A stretch of DNA of 64,000 nt from the NCBI GenBank assembly GCA_003344405.1, contig NOWV01000122.1:62001-126000 (forward strand), given 5' to 3'. A program made the translations under genes and the position numbers. The notes under the pieces are model-generated. The model saw only the letters and a list, made by a program, of their open reading frames with translations, was not told where the DNA came from and did no database searches. Each line of letters opens with the position of its first letter. Position 1 is the first letter of the stretch. Shown piece by piece: positions 25,476 to 39,279 of the stretch. Source of the DNA: Trichoplax sp. H2. Lineage: Eukaryota > Placozoa > Uniplacotomia > Trichoplacea.

Positions 25476-28400
25476 CTAAAGATCGTAAATATTACTAGCC
25501 ACTTGCTTCACCTCTTGCACATAAACTTGAAATTCATTATATGCTTCGATTAGAAGCCGTACTTGCCCCCTCATCATAGCCATGTTCCATCCATAATTAT
25601 CTTTTACCTAAAGATTAAAGTTAATACGATGAAACTTGAGAGTAAAAAATTTTCCTAATTGTAGTTACTATCCAGACATCTTAGAATCAATATACGTAAT
25701 CAGCAGCTACATATGATACCTTTAATAATTTCTTGTTCTTGACTCCACTCTCTTTACTAATATAGGACACCAGTTCGCCCTATTACAAACCAGAAATGAT
25801 TTCATAATACCAAAATACACGTGAATGATATTGTTATCAAATAGCTCAATATAAACATCAGTTTAATTACCTGCAAATTAACCGCGTCCGATATAAGCTG
25901 CTCAAGCTAATTAAACATTAAAATACAATTTTTAACATTATATCAATGACATCTATAGTATCTAAAAAATTATCACAATTATTCAGAAATGTTATACAAA
26001 CCCTTTCCTGTAGAGAAGGGGCGCTATCAAGTAGAATTCTACCTTCGTCTATCATCTAACAAATAATTCGTTAGTAAATAATAAAGTAAGAATGGAGAAA
26101 AAATTTGGTCAATGAGGTATTACCGATTGGAAGGTTGAAATAGATTTTTTATATCCTTCAGGAACACCTCCAATAGCTTCTAAATGGGGATACTGCATTA
26201 AAGCAAATTCAATTAATATTTCATACATGCCGATTATTACGTCACAAGAATAACTAATCAGCAGCTCTCTCTCCTAATATAATAACATTGAAAACATATT
26301 CTAAATGCAATAAAATAAGAGGACATAAACATTTGCATCATTTACCCCCTCATTGGATGTTATGGACAGCGAGAATGTTTGTGAAGAACCTGTCAATCTT
26401 GATGTTAAATACTTTATACATTGTTTAATATTAGAAGAAGGTGCTAAGCCACATATTTCCTGTATCGTATTTAATAAAAATTACAAAAGTGTTAATAATT
26501 TTACAATCAACGAGCATCATCTTTAAAAAAGTAAAACACTTAATTACCTTGAATTGAGCTATTGCAATTTGTACATTATCTCTGAGATCAGTACTAGTTC
26601 GCAATGGCTTTACAGCTTCCTGTTATAAGTAATAATAAAACTAATGACATTCCCAATCTCCTAAAGCGAATTATTACCCTACATCCTTTATTTTGATGCA
26701 ATTGCTTATATAACCTTGAATATCTCATCAATAGACTTAATTCCGACCGTCTTTAGTTGTGCATACTAGTAGTTTAATAAAGAAAACACTTAAAGCAATG
26801 AATGAAGAGTAAAAATTTAATGGTAATGACAGCATCTTTTTTGCGTTTATACCTCTCTAGTTTTTTTAAGTTTCCTTATGGACATACCACGTTTGTACGA
26901 CTATATGTAGGTATAAGCAATAAATTAATCTGGTTAGCCAAATAACGTAGGATTTAAAGCAGATCATACTGGCGAAAGTTGTCAAAACATACCCCGAAGG
27001 CTCGTTTGCCAGTCATTGCGACATGTATGAATAAGGTAGCCAGCGGTATCAGTTCACCAGTATCGTCGTACAATTTTAAATGTCGATAACCTAATAGAAA
27101 ACAAATTTCGGACTTCATCTCATTGAAATAAAGTGAACTAAAGAAAAGTTTTTAATTTCAATTTCATGATAAAACTATTCTAGCACATTACCTAATTTTA
27201 CACAAGTTAATGGAATCGAAAATTGCCCAATAAAGTCATCACCAATATGCTCATCGTCTTTTACCAAAAATCTCAAGATGGCCAATTCGGGTAAGTTAAT
27301 CAGAAATTCATACGATTCATCAAATACCGGGTTAAATCCTGTTAACCACAGGTTAATGCAATACGTTACCACATTATTATATAATAGTAGTACCATTATA
27401 TCATACATCTTTCACATACTGCATACTTTACTCCAAAAATGATGTGGTAACGTACCGTTATTTGCAATTGTCTTACTACGCTCTTCCGCACAATCAATCG
27501 GGATTCCATTGATTTGTAAAATTACATAGGGATCTACTACATTGACTTTCGAACCTGATCCTCGTGGCTTTGGTAAATTTTGGCCACTAATGATCTACGG
27601 TAAATTAATGCCAACAATTTGTTTAAATTTAAAATTTAGAACGACTTTCATTAACTGTACTACGAACTTTCATTGTAACTAACCCTAATATGTAAGATTT
27701 GTGGATCCACTCCTGGAATAGATTCCTTACTTGATGGATTAAAATAAGAATAATCTATACGAAAAAATCAGAGATTTTGCGTTTATACCTTGATAATAAC
27801 GACTTCTAAGTAAATAGTACACATAATAATGTACTACTCTTATAATGAATAAGTCTAAACAATAAAAATAGATTTACCTTCACGTAAAGCTGGCGGCTTC
27901 AGAACGTATCCACAGCCACCATTTTCAGTAAATTTTCCGGTATGAAGGTCCATCATTTCTCCGCGTGTTTGATAATTCATGGCCACTACAATTCAATAAG
28001 ATAAAGTTGTTACTTTGCAATTTTTAAAAAATTTTGAGCACCGTTAAATCAATTTTGGGGGATGAACAGTATCATCCAAAATAACCTAATTGGCAACCGC
28101 AATTCCATAAATCTTGCGGATTGTAATTGCTAGAGTCGACGCGTTTAGTAGCTGGATAAATCCTGCTCAAGTAATTCTTATTAAAATTAACAAATTCATC
28201 CGGAGACGCTTGATTAAGCTTCAATGCCGATACTTCTTCAAATGATGAAGTTTCATAATAATTTCCTAATCATAAAAAATGTTTAATTACATGAAGTACG
28301 CGCATACTGCTAAAAATTCTGAGCTATAGGATTTGCCGTCAACGCATATAACGGTGAGGCTATCTTTTTTAGTTATTTTTCTTAAAGTATAAAGAAACAC

Positions 28401-31400
28401 TTGCGAGGTAACGAATAATATCGAAATATCACTGTTAATCGATAAAGACTTACTGTTATTTTCTTTAGCTTCCTGAAAGCCATTGAATGTAATACACTTA
28501 AGATTGATTAAGTCCGATAATTGCTTAATCAATTTCACCTGCTTCTTGTTTTGATTAGCGTTATCCTTCAAGTATTAAAATAATAATTGTAAAGTTACTA
28601 ATATACGTTATGTTGAAACATATTGTAAAATATCAACATCACAAGCGGCTTATTAGATTTTATCAAAGTATAGAATTCTACGCTTATATGCTGTAAATGC
28701 GGCGAAGTAGTAATGCAGTAAATAGTTAATGCTATACATGTACTGTATGATGTTCTTACCTTTTTAGCTTTCTTCTTTTCACCATTTTCTGGGGCATGGC
28801 CCGAACATTCTTCATCAGATACGAATCCTTCCATCTCTTTACAATCAACTGGTAATTTTTTGCCCTAATTTTATAGAATAATTGACAATATCAGTCGAAA
28901 CGCCACATTTGTAGCCCAGAAAAATTTCAAATCCTGAGAAATTTATTTCACCTTCAGAATAATCTTTCTTCGTAAACGCCTAGGTGAAGTCAGTAATTTT
29001 TGATTTTCGTTGATAAAATGATTGCATAGCTTATCTGTAATTTAGGATATATAATCAAGTATTAATTCTTAAATTCCTATTTTGCCTGAAATCGTCATTG
29101 ATATATTAAAGGCTAACTCTCATACTGTTAGTATTACTAACCGCCTAAGATTTCTTTTAAATAATGGGCAATTATACGTTGCTGCTTCGTAGAGCAGTGA
29201 TTTTGAATCCATAGTATTACCGGATACCTTATTCCCGCAAATTGAATAACCCAGCAAAGCTTAGACTACAACTAACAGATTCGCTAACTTAAGCTTTAAT
29301 TAAAATAAAATTTAATATTAATATTGGACTTGAATTAAAGATTAATATTATTTGGTTTCTATTGTTTATAAACATACTCGGATGCGACAAAAGCGTATTC
29401 ATTAATAGCCTGTATCACAGACTTGAACGTAATCTTTGTTGTTAATGACTGCCCATGGTATATTACAGGTTCATTATTAGGACCATCCCAGCAATCCACT
29501 ATGGTTTTGTAATTTAATATAAACATTATTTCGTAATTGATCAATGGATTAACGATAGTAAAATTTATTAGTACTATATAACATACTTTCAACGCAACGA
29601 CATCCAGACAAAAGGGCACTTTTATAGGCCTCAACGCTTGAAGGGCCAGTTAACTGGTCTTCCAATAGATCTCTAATACAGGTATTAGATAAGTAGCAAC
29701 GTTAATATCTCAGCATTTTACTTTTAATAGAAAAATGATAAAGATTGCACTCACGTATTATGCGAAGAGGCAATAAAATAATGAGACAATGGTTGGTCCA
29801 TATCTTCACAAACGTTTAAATGTTTCGAGTCAAATAATTCTTGTTCCAATAAATACTTTATGAAGCCATCTATACCAAGAAAACCCTCACGTCGCCCTCT
29901 ACGTGTTGGTTCATACTTCTTTACCAATCCTAAACAATCTTCTTTGCTTAATTTTGAAACCTATTACATATATCAGAATATTTAGTGGTTTTTTGTAATT
30001 TTCTAAATTTTGCTTCAGCTTGTTTTCAATTAAGAAATGCGTGATATTTTGCGCAATTAATTATACATTGGAAAACACGCACCCCCTGTTCTGATTCTAG
30101 AAATGCCATTAGATCATCAACGGTCAAGAAATCTCCAATATTAGCGTATCTGTTTTGAATAACAATATATCATATTTGCACGCATTAGGTAAGATGTAAA
30201 ATTTTAATATTTGTACACATTTACGTATTCAAAACTAATTTTCTTCCAATAGCCGTTTAGGCTAATTTCTTTACCACAATATTTCTTAATATCTTAATTA
30301 TAAACGTCTATCATCATTTCTGCTAGATGCCCTTACCGAACCAAGATAAAATACACTTCAGGTCTAGTAGTTATCTCTTTAAAAAAATTTAAAAATTGTG
30401 CTCTGTTCATGGTACCATCGGCTGCGCTACATTCCTGTATATAATACAGACACAATAATAAATTTGGCTTCGAATTTTCACTAACAATCATGAGGTGATA
30501 ATTTCATAGCAAGTAAATAGAACGATAGCATTTCTTGCCATGACTGAGTACTTAAATGATACGCATTTTTTAGCATATCACAGTAAAAAGAATAGGGAAT
30601 TTCATATTAAATGTAAATTACTTCCAGTAATATCTTGGGATATCCATAGACTTAATTTATAGAAAGGTATATCTTTAATAAAAGTAGCCCAAATATAGAC
30701 AGAAATTTTTTTATTCTTACCTTATGTTTCGAAAGAATTTGTTCTAGATTGATATGAGGTGACATTTGTTTAACAAGACCCATAACCTGTTCCTCCATCA
30801 GAAAGCCGGACCCACGAACGGCTTGGAAATCAAATTTTTCTTTTATCCATGTAATATTAGTTAAGCAAATTATGATATTGTACGAGTCATTATTTTAAGT
30901 TATAGTTACATAAGAGTATCAGCTGCAAGTAGTGATATAGAAAATTCTAGAAAAATTTTATAATAACAGTTTTATAATTTTAAATGAACAAGTTTACTCG
31001 GTATCGCTTAAATTATGTATAGTCGGGATATGAATCACGGATAACTTGACGATCATCAACGCTGTCTTTACCTGAACCAACAATACAGATGTGATAAGAA
31101 TATTAGTTAAATAGTAACAGAATAATTGATGTTATTTTACTAGAGTATCTAAGGAATTACTGTGTTATACGAAAAATAAATACAAGAAGGCTTCGAGATT
31201 CTGCTATGCAAGATTTCTTAGTTAAGATAGCTAAGATAAGATACTTACCAGATCTTTTACGATTACTAATAAGGCATCTCAAACCAGTTATCCACACATT
31301 GGCCTCATCTGGACTGCTAGCCACTAAATCTAACGATTCATACTTATCTCCATAGATAATTGAAAAGGAGCAATCTTCGCTATAGTCCTCCTTGACTAAC

Positions 31401-34400
31401 TGACGAAATATATCTGTCGTCTGACCCTTGAAAACTTCTCGAATATCGGAAATTTTTACTGCGAACATAGAAATCATTTCATTATTGAGTGATACGGCGA
31501 CCACTTATGTAAAACATTGCTAACAGTTATTCGAATAGGGAGTGGAGTATTCTATTCATTTATTCGTCCTTTATTTTCATTTAAAGAAGCGTTATGCCTC
31601 TATTCAGATAATAGCGAAAGGCTAACTTTTACGTGTCGAGCACTATTGTGAAATTCTATCCTATATCACATAGAATGATTCTCCATACTGTAGACTCACG
31701 TACTCTGTTGGTTGCTAAATATTATTCAATATTACGATTTGTCGATAATGCTACGCTCAATTACATGGGAGGTAAGCTAAAACTAATTATGTTATAATAA
31801 TTATAACATACACAATCAGTGTTGGCAAATTATAAGGGACACAAAATTAGCCAGTTGTATAATTCGGCGGATAATAAGCTTATTCTTATAAAGTATTAAT
31901 TTTAAATTAATTAAGTCGTTACTACAGCATTTACTGATGCGTAATAATTTAAATCAAATGGCCAGCAACTGTACTATATCGCGAAGAAAACGCTCTACTT
32001 TGGCATCACAAGTCAGTAATAACAGTGTCATAATATGCTGCTGCTTTAATGCAAGCTATGAAATTTATAAGATTTGTAAGGTGAATTGATAGCTGATTTT
32101 GATTTGTACGCGTATAGCAGCAGCAAATAGAATTTTCTGCTAAATAGCTTTAAAAGTATTCCTTGAGATCGAGATAATTATTGCAGCAATAGCCAAAAGA
32201 TCGAAAAAAATAATACTAGTAATATAATAACAGTAATAATAATAGTAATATTGTTAATATGAATGAAACGAGGAATACTAATAATATTGATAATAATAAG
32301 TTATATGAATTATATACTATTAATTGTCAGATATTTTGATAGTAAATCATTAGTATAATCAGATCCTTACTTCAAAAATTTTCATTAATTAATTAAAATA
32401 AATAAAAATAAATTGTACACTCAGAAGGAAACAGTGTAGATCAATGAGAAGGAATCAAAGCGTTAATCACATGCGATAATTACAGAGCTTTATATGTACG
32501 GATGTTCCATGCCTTATTAGCAAGCTATTTTAGAACTGAGGTGGCGTTAATTAATTCAATTATTCTTCTTTCGTGCACCAGATAGCTAAAAAATACTATT
32601 TATCATACGTATAATATAATTGATTCGATATTAATATGCGTAAAGCAGAAATTCTAGAATGAATACACTACAGTACCTCGTAAGATAATTAGGATATGTT
32701 GAAAGCATCGATTTCTCTCATAAGTCTATCGTAGTTTGCTTGCTAATTATGTCGTAAACATATCTGTTCTTTAATCATCTTACATCAATAACAATGGGGG
32801 TTAACGTCTCAAAACAGGTGTAGTTAGTGAAAAGGGCGATACAAAAGCTACAACTAGAAACAATACTAGTGGATAAAATTGTAGACAACACTCTTTTATC
32901 CACCAACCCCATTAACAATGGCTTGGCATCCATTATCAATTCAGGTCTTATGTACAATGGATCAAAAAATGGATAGGTGATATTGTTAATTTAAATAAAT
33001 TATATTAATGAACATGGTATAATCTTGAATCGTCTATAAAATATAATAAAGAGCGGATAGCAATACTAAGAGGATGCTTAGTATGTTTTCGATAATCATA
33101 TCAATTCCTTCTGATTATGCATAATAATACTGCTTAACTTCATAGTCAATTTTAACTTCTAATATATGGGATCATAACACATAATTGCATCGATTTTCTA
33201 TTGATCGTAGAGAAATATGACGACGATTGAACAACAATTTTATTAGCAAAGATGTGACATATTTTGGTCATCAATCTACAATACTCGTATACATATAAGT
33301 AAATCTATTAATTGTATAATAAAGGATTGAGACCTCTATTACATACTGTGTATGCACACTACATACAGTAAGCTTCTCTAGCATTGGTATTAACGTAATA
33401 AATTATAAAGGGACTCAATAAGTTCTTCATCTGTGAAAACGCTCGTGCATTGATTTGTAATCAAGTATTTGTATTTAGCATGGTCTAATGCAAAAAAGTA
33501 ATTAAATCAGCAGTATGTAATATTCAATTTTATAGTTAGAGTAATGAAGAAGCTAGCTGGTTTTAGAAGTAGAACTTAAACAGTCGTATCAACTTTTGTT
33601 GCTTCCAATATTTCAGATGTAAAGATAATTATAATTATTGATGTGAAATAGTAACGCAAATAGATTAATTATCAGAGCATAGGATAGTAATATGTTAAAA
33701 GACAACCTTCTCTATCTGATAGCACTATTGTTTCCATATAAATATATGTGCACAGTACGCTATGCTACTCCAAATGCATCACTATTAATTACAATTAAAT
33801 TCAAGCCTAAAATACTAGTCTTGTCAATGAGTGAGTACACTGAAATATGCTACTCAATAAACAAGTATACAAAGTCTGACGATCATTGTGTTCTAATAAT
33901 ATTTCATAATGATCTACCCACTTTACCGATAACTATTTACAGGCTAGTATAGCTTTAGATATACTGTACATACATACATACGCGTATAGTATAATTTAGT
34001 GCAAGTATTTTAAAATACGATATAACTTGGGCAAAAGAGTTTGGAAGGATTAGCCTAACAAATTTATAAGTTATTGAAGTAATTTAAATGCATTATATCA
34101 GTTACTTTTATATGATTTCATTACTGTTCAAAGGAATAATATTCTGATAACGCAAATGACATTGCATAAATATAATCCAATAACTTTCTTGAGTAATGCA
34201 GTAGCGTGGACAATATGTCATCTAATCAAGCTGACCGATAGTAATCATTTCATCAATACTGTTGCATGATGTTGACCAATTGTGTGATTAATTATAATTC
34301 TTAGTTAAGCGTAATTAAGATTACTTTCAATCTGTAGCACTACGTACGACAGTAAACCGTAGAGAGTTGATTGACTGCACAAGATGCTTAATGTAAAGAC

Positions 34401-37400
34401 ATACTTACTGTATTTAATACATATAGTACAAATAAAAAACATTGAAATATTCTACTTTGTGCCGATTGGCCAAATCGATCTAAGTTTTAGATGTTCTATT
34501 ACTCGCAGACAAACTCTACATAAGATTCATATTTGTATATATTATATATGTATGCTATTGGTAAATTACTTACATGGGTTCTGGTGATAGCGAATAATGG
34601 TAATAAACTGTCAAAATATATTAAACTGTTCCTTCATGTTGACCCGTATTGCTGTTTACGAGTATGTTACAGTATATGAATGTCGAGTTTGAATCTACAT
34701 TATACAGTTAGATATAACACTGAGAATTGAAAATTAGCATGAATATGGGCTATTACATTGTACTATCGGTTGCATAAACAAACTAATATGTTACGGCCAT
34801 ATTTTCGTCATAATTATAAATGTTGGCAATGAAAAGCATAATATTCTATTCAGCCTCATTTTATCCGCTGTTATCACTTTCACTTAATAAATAGCAATAT
34901 GATAGCAATGACATCGCTGTAGAAATCATTACATAAAATAACGATATGACCTAAAAAAAAGATATGAGAAAGTAACTACTCCGATCGTAACTACATACGC
35001 GTACTGGAAGAAAATCAATTAAATATGGTAGACGATACGGCGGTAATGTTTTTGTTGGCTAAGCTGCCGTAAGGAATAATATAAAGCGCAAAATAATTTA
35101 GAATGAGTAATGCGAATAATATACAATTTCCATTACACACTGCTGTAGGTATATATATAGTTTAATGGGATCTTTAAATAAATTACCCCTTAATCAATAC
35201 AATCAGACAATGTTCAACTTTAATCCCTAAAAGCAACTTAGTCAATTTAAACGATATCGTAGGTAGACAATTAAAATGATAATAATGCTTTCAAGTTAGC
35301 AAAAATAGCCTCAAAGGGAGAAATCCTATTATGGAATAAAACTATGTATTCTCTGGTGCACTAAATCTATTTTTTAAATGCAAAGAACTTCGGCCATGAG
35401 AAGTGCTATTCTATAGCGAGTTAAGAATACAAATAAAACAAATAATAAGACTTCCTATTCTTTTGCTATGTGTGCGATCTTTAGACAGCCGTGTTTAGGG
35501 TGTAAACTATTTCAACTTTTGAAGCAGGAAGAGTGTCTTTCAAATGATTGACGATACTGATAGGAATTATAGTCATGGCATGCATTAAGGGAACAGCTAA
35601 CTTGACGATGTCAAGACACCAAACACATATCCGATCCACAACAGATGACTGGAGGATTTAGTACTATATAGGGTACACATATTAACTATTGAAAACGACT
35701 ATACAACATTAGGAACTGCAATTCTTTCTACAAAAGGTACCACAGAATGACTTGCTAGGTAAATACTATCCTTGAATCAAATACAATTAGCAATAAACAT
35801 CATCAAAACGGTTGCTATCGACATACGTGTACATTGTACACTGTATAGGTAATGATGATGATTCAAGCTATAAATCTGTATAATAAGTTCGTTATACAGT
35901 ATAAGAGAATGCATAGACAAGGGCAACACGGTATAATATAGTCATGAGTGATGGTAGAGAGAGAGAGAGAGAGATGAAATCGGTCTTTTCTAACAGTCTA
36001 TTATCATATAATAAAAAATTAAAAAATTGTTATTAGTTTATGAGTTGTATGCTTCTATAACGTTATTACTGTACCCATGCAAAACTTCTCTTTGATGAAT
36101 TGGAAATGACAGTAGGCCGGTTAGCGAAATGTAATAAATTGAATAAATCCATGAAATCATTGGCAATGTGATTCTACTTCTAATTATTAAGCTTAGGAAC
36201 ATTGATGAAATTGTCATCGCATAAAATTGTAATTATTAAGCTTAGGAACATTGATGAAATTGTCATATGAGTTTTAGAATGAAAGATGAAATTGCCATCC
36301 TATAAAATTGTAATTATTAAGCTTAGGAACATTGATGAAATTGTCATATGAGTTTTAGAATGAAAGATGAAATTGCCATCCTATAAAATTGTAATTATTA
36401 AGCTTAGGAACATTGATGAAATTGTCATATGAGTTTTAGAATGAAAGATGAAATTGCCATCCTATAAAATTGTAATTATTAAGCTTAGGAACATTGATGA
36501 AATTGTCATATGAGTTTTAGAATGAAAGATGAAATTGCCATCCTATAAAATTGTAATTATTAAGCTTAGGAACATTGATGAAATTGTCATATGAGTTTTA
36601 GAATGAAAGATGAAATTGCCATCCTATAAAATTGTAATTATTAAGCTTAGGAACATTGATGAAATTGTCATATGAGTTTTAGAATGAAAAATGAAATTGT
36701 CATCCCATAATTCAGTAAACCGTATTTTAAGCAGCTATTCCATCTACCGAATCATGACTGCATGGTAACTACCTCTGGTTACTGAACAGTGTACTACGCT
36801 TATACAGTATGATCAATGTCATTGGTGTACAATGCATTTCGAATATTACAAGTTTAATCCAGAGAAGATGAAAGAAAAAAACCAAAGCGGTCGGTCGATA
36901 TTATTAAAATTATTACGAATCGGTCGATAAAATTGATGGCATTTCTAGGCATACTAAAGTGGTGAAAAGGATACTAATCCTTAATACCCACCATACCGTA
37001 ATTTGCAAGGTATGATAATTCGGTAGTTTATTAACAATCAATCAATCATACAATTATGGATGAGGAAAACAGTCATCGTCCAAGTACGATAAAAAGCTCA
37101 ACAGTAACGTTAATATCGTTCTTTTCTTATTACACTAGATTACTATACGTTTCTCTCTCTCTGTATATTATAAACTGATAGACGGGTATCGAGGTTTATC
37201 CATGGCTATCGGTGGTTTATTTTATGATTGTATTTATTGCGTTGCAATGGCGATCATCTGTCACTATTATAATTTAAATTAGTATTGCAGTGGATATTAG
37301 CAGAGTATGTTGAAGGATTATCATACTGAAGGAAATAGAAATGAAGAAAGATGTCTTTTGGATGAGGAAAACAGAGATGGAGGGAAAATGGCGATACGCA

Positions 37401-39279
37401 TTGAAGAGTGTGAGAGTGAATCAAAGAAAAATAGAGAGGAAAGAGAACATCAATATATTTCAAAAAAATAAAATATCATTCAAGCACTGTTTAGTTTGCA
37501 TTCATTAGTAGACAAAACAGAGACAAAAAAACACAACTTCATACCATTTGATAAAGGAAAGTACACAATTTTGACTGTGATAGACAATATGTTGACGAGA
37601 TATCGTAGTTTATGTCAATCGCTTACTATGTCAACATTCATAACGTTATTGAGTAAGTTAGTTAGTGACTTTATTACTTACTAAATGCTTTTTCAGCTTT
37701 CTTGGTACTCGGTTTCCAAGTTAATGATGACATTTCTTGATCCAGTACAAAAGTACGCTTGTAATGTCGCGTTACTGAACGAATTTTAATCATATCGGTG
37801 CCAGCTTGCATTGCTCTTATACAATCGCCAGCTGTACGTGTCAAGATAGCCATTTGCAAAAAGCGGCACATAAAGAAGGAGAAAAGGAGAAAAGTTGAGC
37901 CAACATCGTACTCTACTCTACTCGTTTACAACATAGCAAAAATAAACTATCGTTTTGTGATCGATTAGTCAGACTGTACAACACTATATTTATGAGTACT
38001 GTCAAGTAGATGAGTTGTTTTTGCAAACCGCTATAGAACATCTGTGGACTAAAATGCATCTATCATACTATCCATGCACTGTATGGAAGAGGCGGCCGTA
38101 TTGAAATCAAACTTTGGTAGAATTGTACTTGAAATTATGGTAGCGACAGCAATCCTACTTTTGAACCGAAATGGAAAGGACTTGTAAGAATGGGAATGGA
38201 AAACCTCTTGTAGCAATACGGTCGTACAAATGAGTATACTGCCGTAGAGTGGTGGTGAATAAATCTAGTAGCGATGGCAAAACATGATTCCTGTGCTATA
38301 TGTTAAAAGTGGCCAAGGACATTTTCAACTTTACTCTAGTTTGTAGTCGCGTCTTGCTGAATGCGTTGGAGAATACAGTAGTCATGTACTGCCGCCTCCT
38401 TGAAAAGATTCGATCGGATAATTATGGATCATTATGTGTTGTCCGTGTCAATGCAACACTAAATAAAAGCAAAGTCGATGTTGATTACCAAATTGTACAG
38501 TACACTAACAGTGAACAAATCTACTGTACAATCCTGACTACGAATATTGGAAGAGTAAAATTGTAAAGATTGTACAATTATGCCGTTGTATAGTATAGAA
38601 GAAAAAGTCATGAATTTATTTGTCAACAAGGGAAAAGTTGGGGAAAAAAAAATTGGAACGCTTGCAACAAAAGCTACTCATAATCACGATTGTAACTTAA
38701 TTTCTCTTCAATCGTTAACAGTAGGCCAATGAGATAAAATTGAATGTTTAAAATTAAGATCGGTTGATCGACTATTGTGCAGGATAGAAGGAAAAATTAA
38801 AAAATGATGGTTGTGACATGAAGGATAAATCAAAAGACAAAAATGGCAATCATGGAAAGCGTTGAAAGTGAATGGATAAAAGGCATACCGCTGGCAATGG
38901 CTTTTTCATCACTGGATGAACTAAAGGAGACATGCTTTTGCATTCGTGATCTATTTCCACTGGCTAAACTGCTACGTCGCGGCATTTTATTAGGGTACTC
39001 ATCGTTGATATTATTTAAACTATTTCCTTGAATTTGGACTGCGCTAAGACTTCTTGTTCGACGACCAATTCCATCGACATCGGCGTATTGATCAGGACTT
39101 AAACTTCGTGCTGGATGATCACTTGATTGCTCATCGCTACGTTGATGTTTCTCTCGTAATTGGCCATTAAAACTGTCTCCATTCGATTTGAGTTGTTCAC
39201 TCTCTTCAATAACACTCAAGTCACTCACACCGCCCATACGAGGCTTGTCATCGTCTCCTTTACTTTCTTGGTGATCCAT
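25476..39279 (-). CDS. PLCL: Phospholipase C-like protein (PRIP type)
   Basis: Ins(1,4,5)P3-binding scaffold related to PLC-delta; vertebrate PRIPs bind GABA-A receptor partners and phosphatases. 29 exons, high-low: 39279-38889, 37831-37682, 31458-31249, 31071-31032, 30850-30721, 30434-30337, 30149-30083, 29960-29755, 29672-29587, 29498-29378, 29227-29142, 29034-28952, 28864-28760, 28565-28454, 28265-28086, 27985-27878, 27754-27684, 27594-27456, 27338-27192, 27090-26993, 26900-26853, 26765-26715, 26619-26548, 26459-26346, 26192-26124, 26055-26002, 25906-25871, 25779-25720, 25607-25476. All phases agree; 1087 aa (human PLCL1 about 1095). Order: disordered N-terminus with [14 protein letters not shown] (about 135-250), EF-hand region, X, acidic linker, Y ([20 protein letters not shown]), C2 ([17 protein letters not shown]), and the PRIP-specific C-terminus ([24 protein letters not shown]) that separates it from PLC-delta. 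Active-site state is discussed in findings. Confidence 0.95.
29142..29960 (-). other. PLCL: PLCL X-domain active-site exons
   Basis: Compared with PLC-delta1 numbering from memory: His311-Asn312 kept (ASSHNT, exon 29960-29755), Glu341 and Asp343 kept (CVEMDCWDG, across 29672-29587 and 29498-29378), His356 kept ([12 protein letters not shown]), Glu390 replaced by Gln ([14 protein letters not shown], exon 29227-29142). The Tyr after HNT is Asp here. Downstream the LKGKKL lysines and the arginine in KRVDSSNY are kept. Confidence 0.8.
30851..31031 (-). other. PLCL: Candidate U12-type AT-AC intron in PLCL
   Basis: Between exon 31071-31032 and exon 30850-30721 the intron begins ATATCCCGAC and ends TTAC (181 nt). 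The minor-spliceosome donor consensus is ATATCCTT, and TTGCTTAAC, 9 nt before the end, matches the U12 branch consensus TTCCTTAAC at 8 of 9. Joining gives RDS|WIKEKF, matching RDQWL.KTF of PLC-delta. The only GT-AG alternative (CC|GTGATT with AAAAG) stays in frame but has poor sites and deletes the conserved Trp. Confidence 0.75.
35956..35974. repeat. (AG)n microsatellite
   Basis: A perfect AG dinucleotide run of 19 bases inside PLCL intron 2. Confidence 0.9.
36181..36715. repeat. 81-bp tandem array
   Basis: TAATTATTAAGCTTAGGAAC starts at 36181, 36230, 36311, 36392, 36473, 36554 and 36635. The first interval is a 49-bp partial copy; the others are 81 bp and nearly identical, with two internal GATGAAATTG(T/C)CAT boxes. 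The high identity and length point to recent expansion. It has no dyad plus unique-spacer structure and is not CRISPR-like. Confidence 0.95.

Larger units (their letters stand above)
31459..37681. other. PLCL: PLCL intron 2, 6.2 kb
   Basis: AT-rich intron separating the two N-terminal exons from the remaining 27. It holds TAATAA-rich text near 32210-32300, a short GA run at 35956-35974 and an 81-bp tandem array at 36181-36715. Open frames at 33692-33952 and 34384-34587 have no recognisable content. All other PLCL introns are much shorter. Confidence 0.7.

Noticed and set aside
26193-26265. Longer version of PLCL exon 25 (starting [12 protein letters not shown])
   Set aside because: The frame is open from an acceptor near 26265, but the inner acceptor AATGCAG at 26193-26199 gives exactly the family-like YPHLEAIGG start and omits an unrelated insertion.
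33692-34587. Frames of 67-86 residues in PLCL intron 2
   Set aside because: No splice context, no recognisable motif, length expected by chance in this composition.
36181-36715. Regular repeats resembling a CRISPR array
   Set aside because: Whole 81-bp units are repeated without unique spacers, in an intron of an animal gene.
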